DNA from: Acidobacteriota bacterium
GTDB lineage: Bacteria; Chlamydiota; Chlamydiia; Chlamydiales; Rhabdochlamydiaceae
DNA: 55,313 nucleotides
Assembly (NCBI GenBank): GCA_903970255.1
Contig: CAJCHM010000028.1
Span: 1-55,313 of the forward strand
Direction of reading: 5' to 3'
A program made the position numbers and the translations under genes. This document shows, piece after piece, positions 1 through 7,599 of the stretch; the first letter of the stretch is position 1; each line of letters starts with the position of its first letter. The notes below the pieces were generated by a model that was not told where the DNA came from, did no database searches, and saw only the letters and a list, made by a program, of their open reading frames with translations.

Positions 1-134
1 GCAGATGACGGCTGCGACTTCATCAGATCTAACTTCCTCCTCATCAATAGCTAGCGCTATTGACTTCGTCGGTCAGTTAGATCTGATTTTGTCTCGCTCG
101 TTCCTGCAGGCCAAATTTAGTCCAAACTCCAGGT
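1..134. repeat. Palindromic repeat family B, copy 1 (cut by window edge)
   Basis: This stretch is nearly identical to 31731-31864, with only a few substitutions. It holds the same central palindrome AATAGCTAGCGCTATT and the same right terminal arm ending in CTCCAG. The left inverted terminal arm seen at 31704-31730 would lie before base 1, so this copy is truncated by the window edge. It codes for nothing credible and looks like a miniature inverted-repeat element. Confidence 0.85.
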
Positions 135-483
135 TAATAGCCTGAGCGGATTGATAGCATTACTCAGATTAACAGCTTTTATTGCTTTTGCCCATCTTAT
201 TTTATTTCTCACCATCTGGGAACGACCAACTTACGGAAGCCACAGCCGCTCTATGAGATAGAAAAAAGTGGAACAACGAGAATTTGCTTATAAGGCATAA
301 CTAATTGTAGGTGAGACATTTGGGCACTTCATACTTGAGTCGGCGCACCTTGCAAGATATAAAGTGCTAAATATTAGCAATTTATAAAAAATATGCGCTC
401 AATTTAAAAATAATTAAGCAATAAATGTATTTATAATTTGATAATAATTCGATATTTAATTACAATTTAATATAAGCCAAACG
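135..483. other. AT-rich intergenic stretch without a gene
   Basis: No open frame with a ribosome binding site is visible here. The second half (from about 360) is very AT-rich and leads into the duplicated leader of the following gene, so a promoter for that gene probably lies in it. I cannot name a specific -35/-10 pair with confidence. Confidence 0.4.
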
Positions 484-543
484 GCGGTTATTAATGGTTG
501 TTTTTTTGCATTAGGTGGTTTAATGTCTGAAAAATCAACTGAT
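484..543 (+). repeat. Duplicated 60-bp leader, copy 1
   Basis: The block runs from GCGGTTATTAAT through a T-tract, TGGTTTAATGT and TGAAAAATCAAC. It recurs at 1495-1554 with a few mismatches, each time 20-35 bp before the start codon of an accessory gene. Both copies contain a short upstream frame beginning M-x-E-K-S-T-D (here 523-582, 19 codons and a stop, overlapping the next gene start). It may be a shared promoter/leader or the remnant of a common ancestral gene start. Confidence 0.7.
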
Positions 544-565
544 AAATTTATTAAAGGAGTTAAAA

Positions 566-1480
566 ATGTATCCAACATATAAAAATACGATTACAAAAAA
601 CCCAGCGCCGACTGTAACCATAAATAATACACCTGCCCCTCCCGAATCAGTCAGAGATTTAACAGTGCAATGCCTGAGACAAAAGAAGCTCACTCCAAAA
701 GAACAAACAAGGCCAAAAAGGGCTTTGTCACCGGAAAGGGCTTCGTCACTGGAGGCTCAACCACAGGTTAAAAGAACAAGGCCTGAACATATGACTACAG
801 AAAACCCAGCGCCAACCACAGCTATAAATAATAGGATAGACATCGTTTTGGGACTTGATACCGAAAATATAGAATTAATGAGATCAGGCATTCAATCAAT
901 ACAACTTATCGGACAGGACAAGCTTGCTCGAAAAGAGAAAATAGGGCTTTCTGTAGAAAAAGAAACAGGGAAAGAAAAAGTTTTGACACCTCCTAAAGCG
1001 CTCAAATTGAGTAAACCAGCTCTAAAAGCCAAATTATTTCTTGAAAACCTTATTAATAAGCTTTGTGTAGAAACGTTGAAAAATTTTGGTAGCATTCTTC
1101 ATCCATGCAAACCAGTAATACGACTCAAAGACCTTCCAATCGATTCCGAAGATATCAAAACTGTTAGAGTTATCAGAAGAAAAATAGTAAACACTTACGA
1201 TGTGTCAGTAATGATGCTTACACCCGCAGAATATGCTGACAAGCTAGATATTGTAAACTACGCGAATAATCGATTAAAAGAGCTGGAGCAAAAGAATCTT
1301 CAGATAGAACAGCTGGAGCAACAGATAGAACAGCTGGAGCAAGAGAATCTTCACAAAAAACCAGTTGAAGAGTTGAACAATTCGAATGAGAGCTGTCAAA
1401 ATCGATTAAAACAGCTGATGCAACAGAGGGTCTCAGTAGTTGAAGAAGCAGTTTTGAACAATTCCGATGAGAGTAATTAG
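566..1480 (+). CDS. Unrecognised accessory protein, basic Pro-rich N-terminus and C-terminal coiled coil
   Basis: The start is set by AAAGGAG six bases before the ATG. The 304-residue product is not a family I recognise. The N-terminal third is low-complexity, rich in Pro, Lys and Arg, and carries two copies of an NPAPT-x-x-INN motif (about residues 12 and 80), with basic clusters (KRALSPER, KRTRPE) that resemble nuclear-localisation patches. The middle (about 110-215) is Lys/Leu rich. The last 80 residues form heptad repeats of the EQLEQ type, a strong coiled coil. There is no signal peptide or membrane segment. With its AT-rich composition, the leader shared with the next gene, and the F-box-like neighbour, a secreted effector is a reasonable guess but not shown. 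Confidence 0.6.
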   Translation: MYPTYKNTITKNPAPTVTINNTPAPPESVRDLTVQCLRQKKLTPKEQTRPKRALSPERASSLEAQPQVKRTRPEHMTTENPAPTTAINNRIDIVLGLDTENIELMRSGIQSIQLIGQDKLARKEKIGLSVEKETGKEKVLTPPKALKLSKPALKAKLFLENLINKLCVETLKNFGSILHPCKPVIRLKDLPIDSEDIKTVRVIRRKIVNTYDVSVMMLTPAEYADKLDIVNYANNRLKELEQKNLQIEQLEQQIEQLEQENLHKKPVEELNNSNESCQNRLKQLMQQRVSVVEEAVLNNSDESN

Positions 1481-1494
1481 AAACAATCAGCAGA

Positions 1495-1554
1495 GCGGTT
1501 ATTAATAGTTGTTTTTTTACATTGTATGGTTTAATGTATGAAAAATCAACCGAT
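1495..1554 (+). repeat. Duplicated 60-bp leader, copy 2
   Basis: Second copy of the block at 484-543, lying 34 bp upstream of the next start codon. Its mini-frame (1534-1560) reads MYEKSTDY and then stops. Conservation of both non-coding sequence and the first residues of the mini-frame suggests duplication of a whole promoter-leader segment. Confidence 0.7.
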
Positions 1555-1588
1555 TATTAAAATATTAAATATAAAATAGGAGTTATTT

Positions 1589-2164
1589 ATGAATGGTCTA
1601 AGCATAAATCAAATTTTGTCCGATCGAGGTTTCCGAGAGTCTGAGTTGTACCCCCTCAACGCTTCACAAATGGAGAATTCTGAATTCAACGATCGCGTTA
1701 TCCAAGCGTATGGTCTCTATCAAACAAGGGAAGTAGGCAACCATATTTCTGCCAATTATCCTATTTCTCAACAGATTTTCTCCTGTATTGCTACCCTTGA
1801 TAATCTTAAAACATTTCTTTTTGTAAGTAAACGTTGGAATTACAATGTCATTGCTTTTACGAAATATAAATGGGATTCATTGATGAAAGCGGAGAACAGC
1901 CCGAAATTAATGAGCGCCGAAGTAAATGAAATTGAGAAGAAATTTTCTAAAAAATCAGGCTTGTTTAAATTTGGAGTCTTATTAAACAGAGTAGAAGGAA
2001 CGTTGAAGAATCAACCAATCCATCTTATCGATTTGGAAGCATGTGAGAAGTACCTTCAGTCAAAGAAAGAAGAGAAGCCCAACAGAGCACTGACTGCCCC
2101 CCTGCCCGATCTCGATATAACCGCCCTTTTAGGTTTGCGACGGTTTTATGTTCAACTCAAATAG
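1589..2164 (+). CDS. F-box-like accessory protein
   Basis: The 191-residue product starts six bases after AGGAG. Around residues 58-100 it has an F-box-like pattern: a Pro-Ile start, hydrophobic spacing through IFSCIATLDNL, then FLFVSKRWN and a Trp about ten residues later. The same layout (LLSKKFN, then RRWNSL) occurs in the F-box plus LRR protein at 5924-7195. F-box proteins bind Skp1 in eukaryotic SCF ubiquitin ligases, and bacterial ones are usually translocated effectors. The remainder (100-191) is charged with no recognised domain. The assignment rests on pattern only. Confidence 0.55.
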   Translation: MNGLSINQILSDRGFRESELYPLNASQMENSEFNDRVIQAYGLYQTREVGNHISANYPISQQIFSCIATLDNLKTFLFVSKRWNYNVIAFTKYKWDSLMKAENSPKLMSAEVNEIEKKFSKKSGLFKFGVLLNRVEGTLKNQPIHLIDLEACEKYLQSKKEEKPNRALTAPLPDLDITALLGLRRFYVQLK

Positions 2165-2229
2165 CCGATATGCATCTTTCTTTACATGGCAAAAAATGAC
2201 TTAAAGAAAGAAACTCGCTGAAATCCAAC

Positions 2230-2262
2230 AATACCTCGTTGTTAATCGAGCATCGAGGTATT
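2230..2262. repeat. Small hairpin in the 2165-2403 spacer
   Basis: AATACCTCG (2230-2238) is exactly complementary to CGAGGTATT (2254-2262). No T-run follows, so it is not a convincing terminator. Just beyond, 2325-2350 loosely resembles an internal part of palindromic family A (GTTAAAACAGA), possibly a decayed remnant. Confidence 0.35.
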
Positions 2263-2403
2263 ATGAAACAGATCAGCAAGATGCAAAGCGTTCTATATTG
2301 CAGATAACGGAAATTTAGAGGGGACTGTTAAAACAGAGATTTCATTTAATTTTCCAATGGAACACTACTGTATACCCGTTGGCGGGGAGCCTCCCACTTG
2401 AAG

Positions 2404-3162
2404 TTATTTCGGTATAAACAACGGGATTAAAAAGTAGACGCAGCCGGCAACTACACTTGCAACTGCCAGGTTCCAGACGATGCTTTGCCATGCACGGTTG
2501 CGCTCGAGCCTAGCAGAGATATAGGCTGCGCTGGCAATGAGGATGGCAGCCACGAGAGGAAGCCCAAAGAAGGGAGAGGCCCACAGCCCAAATAGACAAA
2601 GGGCAGCTGTTGCAAATGATCCAAGAAATGCACCAGAGGCCTGTTTGAGGGGATGTTCATAGACCTCAAGGGTAAGACCTAACTCTTCTTCTAGCATAAC
2701 CCCCAACAATCGGTTGTCATCTGCCATCAGAACTTCGATCACTTCCTCGAGTAGTTTTCCTGTGAGGCCCTTAGCTCTGTACATTTCGGATAGCTCTTGC
2801 CTCTCCTGGGTTCTGTGATGCTCGATCTCCCAGCGCTCCTCTTCAATGACCCGGTGGAGTCTTTCGATGCGGGCCCATCCTAAAAGTGCGCTGCGTGCTG
2901 TTTTCCATAAAATCCATCCGCATGAAAATACACCCAAGTAAAGCCATAGTTGATCTAAGGTTACAAAATGGGAGAGAAGAACCCAAAGAATCAATAGGGT
3001 AAGGGCTATTTCTTTTGCGCTATCTGCCAATGCTGCGATATGCCCCGGCATTTCGGTTCCGTGTATTTCGGCAGAGGCCAGCTGGCCGCGCATCCTGGCT
3101 TCTCTCAAATGTTCAACAACCGATTTGCCTTGAAAATGTTCGGAGGGGGGGTGGGGACTCAT
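2404..3162 (-). CDS. VIT1/CCC1-family membrane metal transporter
   Basis: About 252 residues. A short cytosolic N-terminus is followed by two hydrophobic segments (about 50-90), a long charged helix-rich loop with many Glu residues (EEERWEIEHH, then the glycine-containing turn RAKGLTGKLLEEVIEVL, then EEELGL), and three further hydrophobic segments. This membrane / Glu-rich metal-binding domain / membrane layout is typical of VIT1/CCC1 iron-manganese transporters, which move Fe2+ or Mn2+ across the membrane. The frame opens with TTG at 3163-3165 directly before ATG at 3160-3162; I prefer the ATG. It lies immediately downstream of the aminopeptidase gene with no spacer, so it is probably translationally coupled. 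Confidence 0.75.
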   Translation of the reverse strand: MSPHPPSEHFQGKSVVEHLREARMRGQLASAEIHGTEMPGHIAALADSAKEIALTLLILWVLLSHFVTLDQLWLYLGVFSCGWILWKTARSALLGWARIERLHRVIEEERWEIEHHRTQERQELSEMYRAKGLTGKLLEEVIEVLMADDNRLLGVMLEEELGLTLEVYEHPLKQASGAFLGSFATAALCLFGLWASPFFGLPLVAAILIASAAYISARLERNRAWQSIVWNLAVASVVAGCVYFLIPLFIPK

Positions 3163-3165
3163 CAA

Positions 3166-4449
3166 TTACCCATTTTGTAGCAGGTGAGTCAGTAGGTGGA
3201 CCATGTCGAGATAGTCTTGAACTGCCATTACCTCGCGGCTTGAATGCATCGATAGCTGGGGGCAGCCGATATCGACGGTATTGATCCCGGTGTTTTGTGC
3301 GATCACAGGTCCTACAGTGCTGCCACAGGGGATGTCAGATCGGCATACATAGGATTGGTAGGGCAAGTTGAGCTGTTGGCAGGCCTGGATGATAACGGCG
3401 GCAGAATGGGCGTTCGATGCGTACTTTTGATTGGCATTATATTTGAGAACAATCCCTTTGCCTAAAAGGGGGATATGGTGCGGCTCGTGTTTTTTAGGGT
3501 AGTTGGGATTTAAAGCATGGGCCATGTCTGCGGAGACGCAAAGAGAGTTATGCTTTAAGCGCATGAGATCTTCGGCATCCATTTGCAGGCAGTGGCTAAT
3601 CCTTTCCAAAATCCCATTGAGAAAAGGGGAAGCTGCGCCCTCTTTGCTATGCGATCCAATCTCTTCATTATCAAAGAAAAGGCCCATTTGCAACCCATGG
3701 GGGGAGGAGTTGTCCAACAATCCAAAAGCAGAGAGGCAGGCATGGGTGCTTGCTAGATTATCGAGGCGATAGGAGGCGAGCATTTCGTTTTCTAATCCTA
3801 AGAAGCGGCAAGGTTCATGGGGAACCAAAAAGAGCTCAAAGGAGAGCAGGGAATGAAAAGAGAGGTGGCGCCTTAACAATTTTTCCAACGTATCTAATGG
3901 TGTTGTCTGTTCATCGGATAGGCCGACAATCGGAGATAGATGCTCCTGCTTATTTAAGTGAAGACCTTTCTCATTGACCTCTCTATCAAGATGGATGGCC
4001 AGCTGGGGGATAAAGAGAAGTGCATCATCGAGAAATACCAGCCGCTCTTCTAGCTCGCCGGAACTATTGGAGATCACAACTCTTCCTGCAAGGGCAAGAT
4101 CCCGGTTAAGCCAAGAGGAGAGCAAAGGCGCCCCATAAACCTCAACGCCAAATTGGATCATATTGGCTTTTTGAAATGCCGGCAGGGGTTTTAATTTAAG
4201 AGCAGGGGAGTCGGTATGGGAGGCCAAAATGATTGCCTGATGGGGAGTTTTTTCAGGCAGACAAAACGCACAGAGAGCGCCTCCTCTGATCACAAAATAC
4301 TTCTTGCCCAGCTGTAGCTGCCACTTTTCCTCTTCATGGAGAGGTTGAAACTCCCGAATGGCAAGGCGGTTGCCTATCTCTTTGACGGCATGCCAAGATG
4401 TCGGCGATGTTTCGAGAAATGCCTTGAGGTCAGTCAAAATATGCGACAT
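3166..4449 (-). CDS. M18-family aspartyl aminopeptidase
   Basis: The 427-residue product fits the M18 metallopeptidase family (ApeB/DNPEP), cytosolic enzymes that remove N-terminal acidic residues from peptides. Visible co-catalytic zinc motifs are ILASHTDSPALK (His and Asp ligands) near residue 95, DNEEIGS (general base and ligand Glu) near 260, and SADMAHA near 308. A further conserved segment, MHSSREVMA, near the C-terminus supplies the last His ligand. Length is normal for the family. It is followed without a gap by the VIT1-like gene and preceded by serS 20 bases upstream, so the three genes on this strand may be co-transcribed. Confidence 0.9.
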   Translation of the reverse strand: MSHILTDLKAFLETSPTSWHAVKEIGNRLAIREFQPLHEEEKWQLQLGKKYFVIRGGALCAFCLPEKTPHQAIILASHTDSPALKLKPLPAFQKANMIQFGVEVYGAPLLSSWLNRDLALAGRVVISNSSGELEERLVFLDDALLFIPQLAIHLDREVNEKGLHLNKQEHLSPIVGLSDEQTTPLDTLEKLLRRHLSFHSLLSFELFLVPHEPCRFLGLENEMLASYRLDNLASTHACLSAFGLLDNSSPHGLQMGLFFDNEEIGSHSKEGAASPFLNGILERISHCLQMDAEDLMRLKHNSLCVSADMAHALNPNYPKKHEPHHIPLLGKGIVLKYNANQKYASNAHSAAVIIQACQQLNLPYQSYVCRSDIPCGSTVGPVIAQNTGINTVDIGCPQLSMHSSREVMAVQDYLDMVHLLTHLLQNG

Positions 4450-4469
4450 GGTTTATTTATCTCCAATCA

Positions 4470-5747
4470 TTAAGAAGGACGCAGTTCTTTAATCCCATTG
4501 AGATATTTATGTAATACCACAGGAAGGGTTACAGAGCCATCTTCATTTTGATTATTCTCAAGAAGAGCGACCATGAGGCGTGATGTTGCAAGCCCAGAAC
4601 CATTGAGTGTGTGGACAAACTCAGGCTTCTCTTCTTTGTGGCGGTAGCGCGTCTGCGATCTGCGCGCTTGATAGTCGCTGCAATTGGATACTGATGAAAC
4701 TTCGTAATAGCGGTTTTGTCCCGGCAAGTAAGCTTCGATGTCCACTGTTTTTGCAGCGGCGAAGGACATATCTCCTGTTACAAGAAGCATATTGCGATAA
4801 TGCAGGTTAAGCCCTTGAAGGATCTCTTCGGCACTTGCCATCATCTGTGCAAACATCTCCTCACTTTGCTCTGGCCTGGTGAATGCAAACATCTCGACTT
4901 TATTGAACTGGTGCATCCGGATTAAGCCCCGCTCAGAGGAGCCCGCCCCGCCAGCTTCTCTGCGGAAGCAAGGGGTATAAGAGATGTATTTTTTGGGCAG
5001 CTCATCATCTTTGAAGATCTCATCAAAGTGGAGGCCATTGAGTGCAACCTCGGATGTGGGGATCAGATAGAGTTGATAGTCCTCATCGGAAATTTTGAAG
5101 AGCTGCTTTTCAAATTTTGGGAGTTGACCTGAGCCAAACATGATCTCAGGGCGGACTAGATGGGGCATCATCCACATCTGAAAACCGTTGTCCAAATGGG
5201 TATCGATCATGTAATTGATGAGCGCCCATTCTAAGCGCGCGCCCATATCGCGGTAGATTGGCCAGCCGCTGCCAGAGATTTTTGCTCCTCGCTTAAAGTC
5301 AAAAAGATGGAGTCTTTCATTGAGTTCCACATGGTTTTTAAAGGGAAAAGAGAATTCCCTTTTTTCCCCGAAGCTCTTGATACAGACGTTGTCTTTGGGG
5401 TCGGGAGAAATTTTAATGCCCTCTTGCGGAAGGTTGGGTAGACAGGCCAGTTTTTGATTCAGGTCAGTCTCCAATGCTCCCAGCTGATGATCCAAAGCGG
5501 CAATTTTATCCCCCAGTCCTGCAACTTCTGCCATCAATGCAGAGGTGTCTTGCTTTTCCCGCTTTTTCTCACCGATCTCCTTGGAGAGGTGGTTGCGTGA
5601 AGCTTTGAGATCCTCAGCACTCATCTTGAGAGTGCGGATTTGTTCATCAAGAGCCACAATTGCAGAGAGATCGATCTCGGGGTCTTTAGTCTTTAATTTT
5701 TTTTCAATCGCATCGCGGTTAGCGCGGATGAGTTTGATGTCGAGCAT
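4470..5747 (-). CDS. serS: Seryl-tRNA synthetase
   Basis: A 425-residue class II aminoacyl-tRNA synthetase that charges tRNA-Ser. The N-terminal 110 residues form the long antiparallel coiled-coil arm typical of SerRS. The core shows motif 2 (YTPCFRREAGGAG, about 255-267) and motif 3 (LNGSGLATSRLMVALLEN, ending with the ATP-binding Arg) near the C-terminus. The start ATG follows GGAG at a suitable distance, and the length is standard. The gene heads a minus-strand run with the aminopeptidase and the transporter. Confidence 0.97.
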   Translation of the reverse strand: MLDIKLIRANRDAIEKKLKTKDPEIDLSAIVALDEQIRTLKMSAEDLKASRNHLSKEIGEKKREKQDTSALMAEVAGLGDKIAALDHQLGALETDLNQKLACLPNLPQEGIKISPDPKDNVCIKSFGEKREFSFPFKNHVELNERLHLFDFKRGAKISGSGWPIYRDMGARLEWALINYMIDTHLDNGFQMWMMPHLVRPEIMFGSGQLPKFEKQLFKISDEDYQLYLIPTSEVALNGLHFDEIFKDDELPKKYISYTPCFRREAGGAGSSERGLIRMHQFNKVEMFAFTRPEQSEEMFAQMMASAEEILQGLNLHYRNMLLVTGDMSFAAAKTVDIEAYLPGQNRYYEVSSVSNCSDYQARRSQTRYRHKEEKPEFVHTLNGSGLATSRLMVALLENNQNEDGSVTLPVVLHKYLNGIKELRPS

Positions 5748-5861
5748 GGGTTTTACTCCCTAATATGGTAGAGGTCAAATATTAGGAACTTGGTTGCTAA
5801 ATGTCAATTTATAGATATTTCCGCATGCTAGACCTGGTAACAAGTTTGGGTATACGTTCAA

Positions 5862-5918
5862 ACTGGACTTTAGCCATTGGAGCGGGGCGCTATCTAGAAA
5901 AATCGCCCCGCTCCAATT
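5862..5918. repeat. Palindromic repeat family C, deleted copy
   Basis: Carries the full left arm of family C (ACTGGACTTTAGCCATTGGA and the following GCGGGGCGC) and then the complementary CGCCCCGCTCCAAT, but lacks the outer right arm GGCTAAAGTCCAGT seen at 17880-17893. It lies between serS and the F-box/LRR gene. Just upstream, 5809-5831 (TTTATAGATATTTCCGC) also recurs at 45134-45157. Confidence 0.8.
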
Positions 5919-5923
5919 AACGC

Positions 5924-7195
5924 CTACCACTGGATAAGGAACGTGTCTATTTTTTTTGCTTTTTTATACATGAGCTCTCCTAAAATAGAGACAAATAAAC
6001 GCATGTTTTTAAAGCGGTTCTGTTTTCCCCATATTATGTCTCTAAACCGGGTGTTTTTTAGCGAAGAAACATTGTTCCTATCTTTCTCTTTCGCAATCAC
6101 CCGCCCAATACGAGAGTATATTAGGTGTTGATCAGAAACGTCCAACTCATCGACAAGATTTCCAAACGTCGCGTCTTTTGCAAGATGATCCTCAAAAATA
6201 GAGTACCATCTGTTCTCTCCTATAAGGTCTTTAAGGGTCTCATCTCCATTAAAATTATTATTTAAAATTCTCTCCGATCCTCTCCTGATCATCTGGCAAA
6301 CCCAATCTAATTTATGAGAAGGCCTATTCATTAGTGAATGTTTAAATTGTTTAATATAAGTATTAGATTCGAATTTATCCAAAATGCAATTGGGAATTAG
6401 CATTAATATGTTACCATCCAGGTAAAGTGTCAGATAACCGCTTGCGTTTTTGCCAACATCAACCAATGAATTGGGTAGACGCGTCAGTTTGTTGTATTCA
6501 ATGTCGAGCTCTTTCAATTCTGTAAGGGCACCGATGGAATCAGGCAGATCTGTCAGTTGGTTGTACATAAGGACGAGATATTGCAATTTTGTAAGGTTTC
6601 CAATTGAATCGGGCAAACACGTTAGTTGGTTATTTCCAAGTTGCAGGTTAATCAATCCACTAAAATAAGTAATTTCATCAGGGACGGATGTTAACTTTAA
6701 ATTAGAAAGATTGAGCTCTTCAATCTGAGCAAGTCTTTGTTTGTTATCTTTATGCAACATCCAAGTTCTGATTTGATTTGCATTAACAAGAGGAATTTCA
6801 ATATTCAGAAGTTGAGCAATCTTAGGCCAACATTTACAAAGATTATTATCTCTATTAATTATCCAAGCGTTAACCATTTCATCGCCCAGTTGAGAAAAAT
6901 CTATATTTTTAAGCTTTTGTACAGGATCTAGGCTTGAAAAAAATTTTTTTACTAGCTCGGGTCCTTTCGCTCCTTCGATATGCTCTTCAATTGAAATCAT
7001 TTTTTGAGACAAATCAGTAATATCGGTATTGGTTTTCAGGGAATTCCATCGTCTTTCTAAGTCATTGCAAATACACTGGTTGAATTTCTTAGATAATAGT
7101 ACAAAGTTTTCGGGACAGTATTTAGTGATTTTTAAGATGAGCTCATTTGGCAAATAATCAAAATAACAAGGTTTATTTTCTAAAATTGAGTGCAT
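5924..7195 (-). CDS. F-box plus leucine-rich-repeat protein, likely host-targeted effector
   Basis: 423 residues. An F-box-like domain occupies about residues 10-60 (YLPNELILKITKYC, LLSKKFNQC, then the Trp in ERRWNSL). A helical linker follows, then at about 160-260 a set of leucine-rich repeats of roughly 23 residues with consensus LxxLPDSIGxLTxLxxLxLxxNxL; three are clear (LTCLPDSIGNL, LTDLPDSIGAL, LTRLPNSLVDV). The C-terminal 160 residues are helical with no recognised domain. In eukaryotes the F-box recruits Skp1 and the LRR picks the ubiquitination target; in bacteria this combination implies delivery into the host cell. There is no signal peptide, consistent with type III secretion. Low-GC composition and flanking repeats suggest acquired DNA. 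Confidence 0.8.
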   Translation of the reverse strand: MHSILENKPCYFDYLPNELILKITKYCPENFVLLSKKFNQCICNDLERRWNSLKTNTDITDLSQKMISIEEHIEGAKGPELVKKFFSSLDPVQKLKNIDFSQLGDEMVNAWIINRDNNLCKCWPKIAQLLNIEIPLVNANQIRTWMLHKDNKQRLAQIEELNLSNLKLTSVPDEITYFSGLINLQLGNNQLTCLPDSIGNLTKLQYLVLMYNQLTDLPDSIGALTELKELDIEYNKLTRLPNSLVDVGKNASGYLTLYLDGNILMLIPNCILDKFESNTYIKQFKHSLMNRPSHKLDWVCQMIRRGSERILNNNFNGDETLKDLIGENRWYSIFEDHLAKDATFGNLVDELDVSDQHLIYSRIGRVIAKEKDRNNVSSLKNTRFRDIIWGKQNRFKNMRLFVSILGELMYKKAKKIDTFLIQW

Positions 7196-7599
7196 TTTTT
7201 AGCCTTTATTTTATTGTTGGTGAATTTAACAATCTAGCTCAACAACTGTTATTGAGCAATGTCATGTCAATCTATTGATTGATTATACAAAAAAGATTGA
7301 ATTAATTTCAATCTTTAAAATTATAATGTTAGCGTTTTTTAGAAATGTCCGCTTTTCGAAGAATAGAAATGTTGCAATGACAAATTAATATTTTAGTTAT
7401 AAAAATGCTAACTCCAACAAAACCTGGCAATAGAGCCATTTACTGTCTGATCCATATTGAACCTATGGTTGTTAGAGCGGCCCTAAAAAAATCTTTGGCT
7501 ATTATAGTGTGAAGATTACAAGGATAGGTCAATGGGTTTTTTTACCCTTGAAACGGGGGGCAATCTGTGCTAACCTGACCCTTTAAACCAGGACTCTCT
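7196..7599. other. Divergent intergenic region with a small hairpin
   Basis: About 400 bp between two divergent genes, without a credible ORF. AAAGATTGAA (7292-7301) pairs perfectly with TTCAATCTTT (7307-7316). CTCAACAACTG and the following TTATTGAG near 7238-7256 form an imperfect palindrome just upstream of the F-box/LRR gene and could be an operator. A GGGT-(T7)-ACCC hairpin lies near 7536-7550, before the UPF0158 gene. None of these can be assigned a function from sequence alone. Confidence 0.4.

Noticed and set aside
1300-1350. Short tandem DNA repeat in the coiled-coil gene (CAGCTGGAGCAA units)
   Set aside because: Explained by the EQLEQ heptads of the coiled coil; only a few units, no sign of phase variation.
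2398-2417. Repeat similarity to 53713-53728 (CTTGAAGTT-TTTCGGTATA)
   Set aside because: It falls in the coding end of the transporter gene and is too short to separate from chance.
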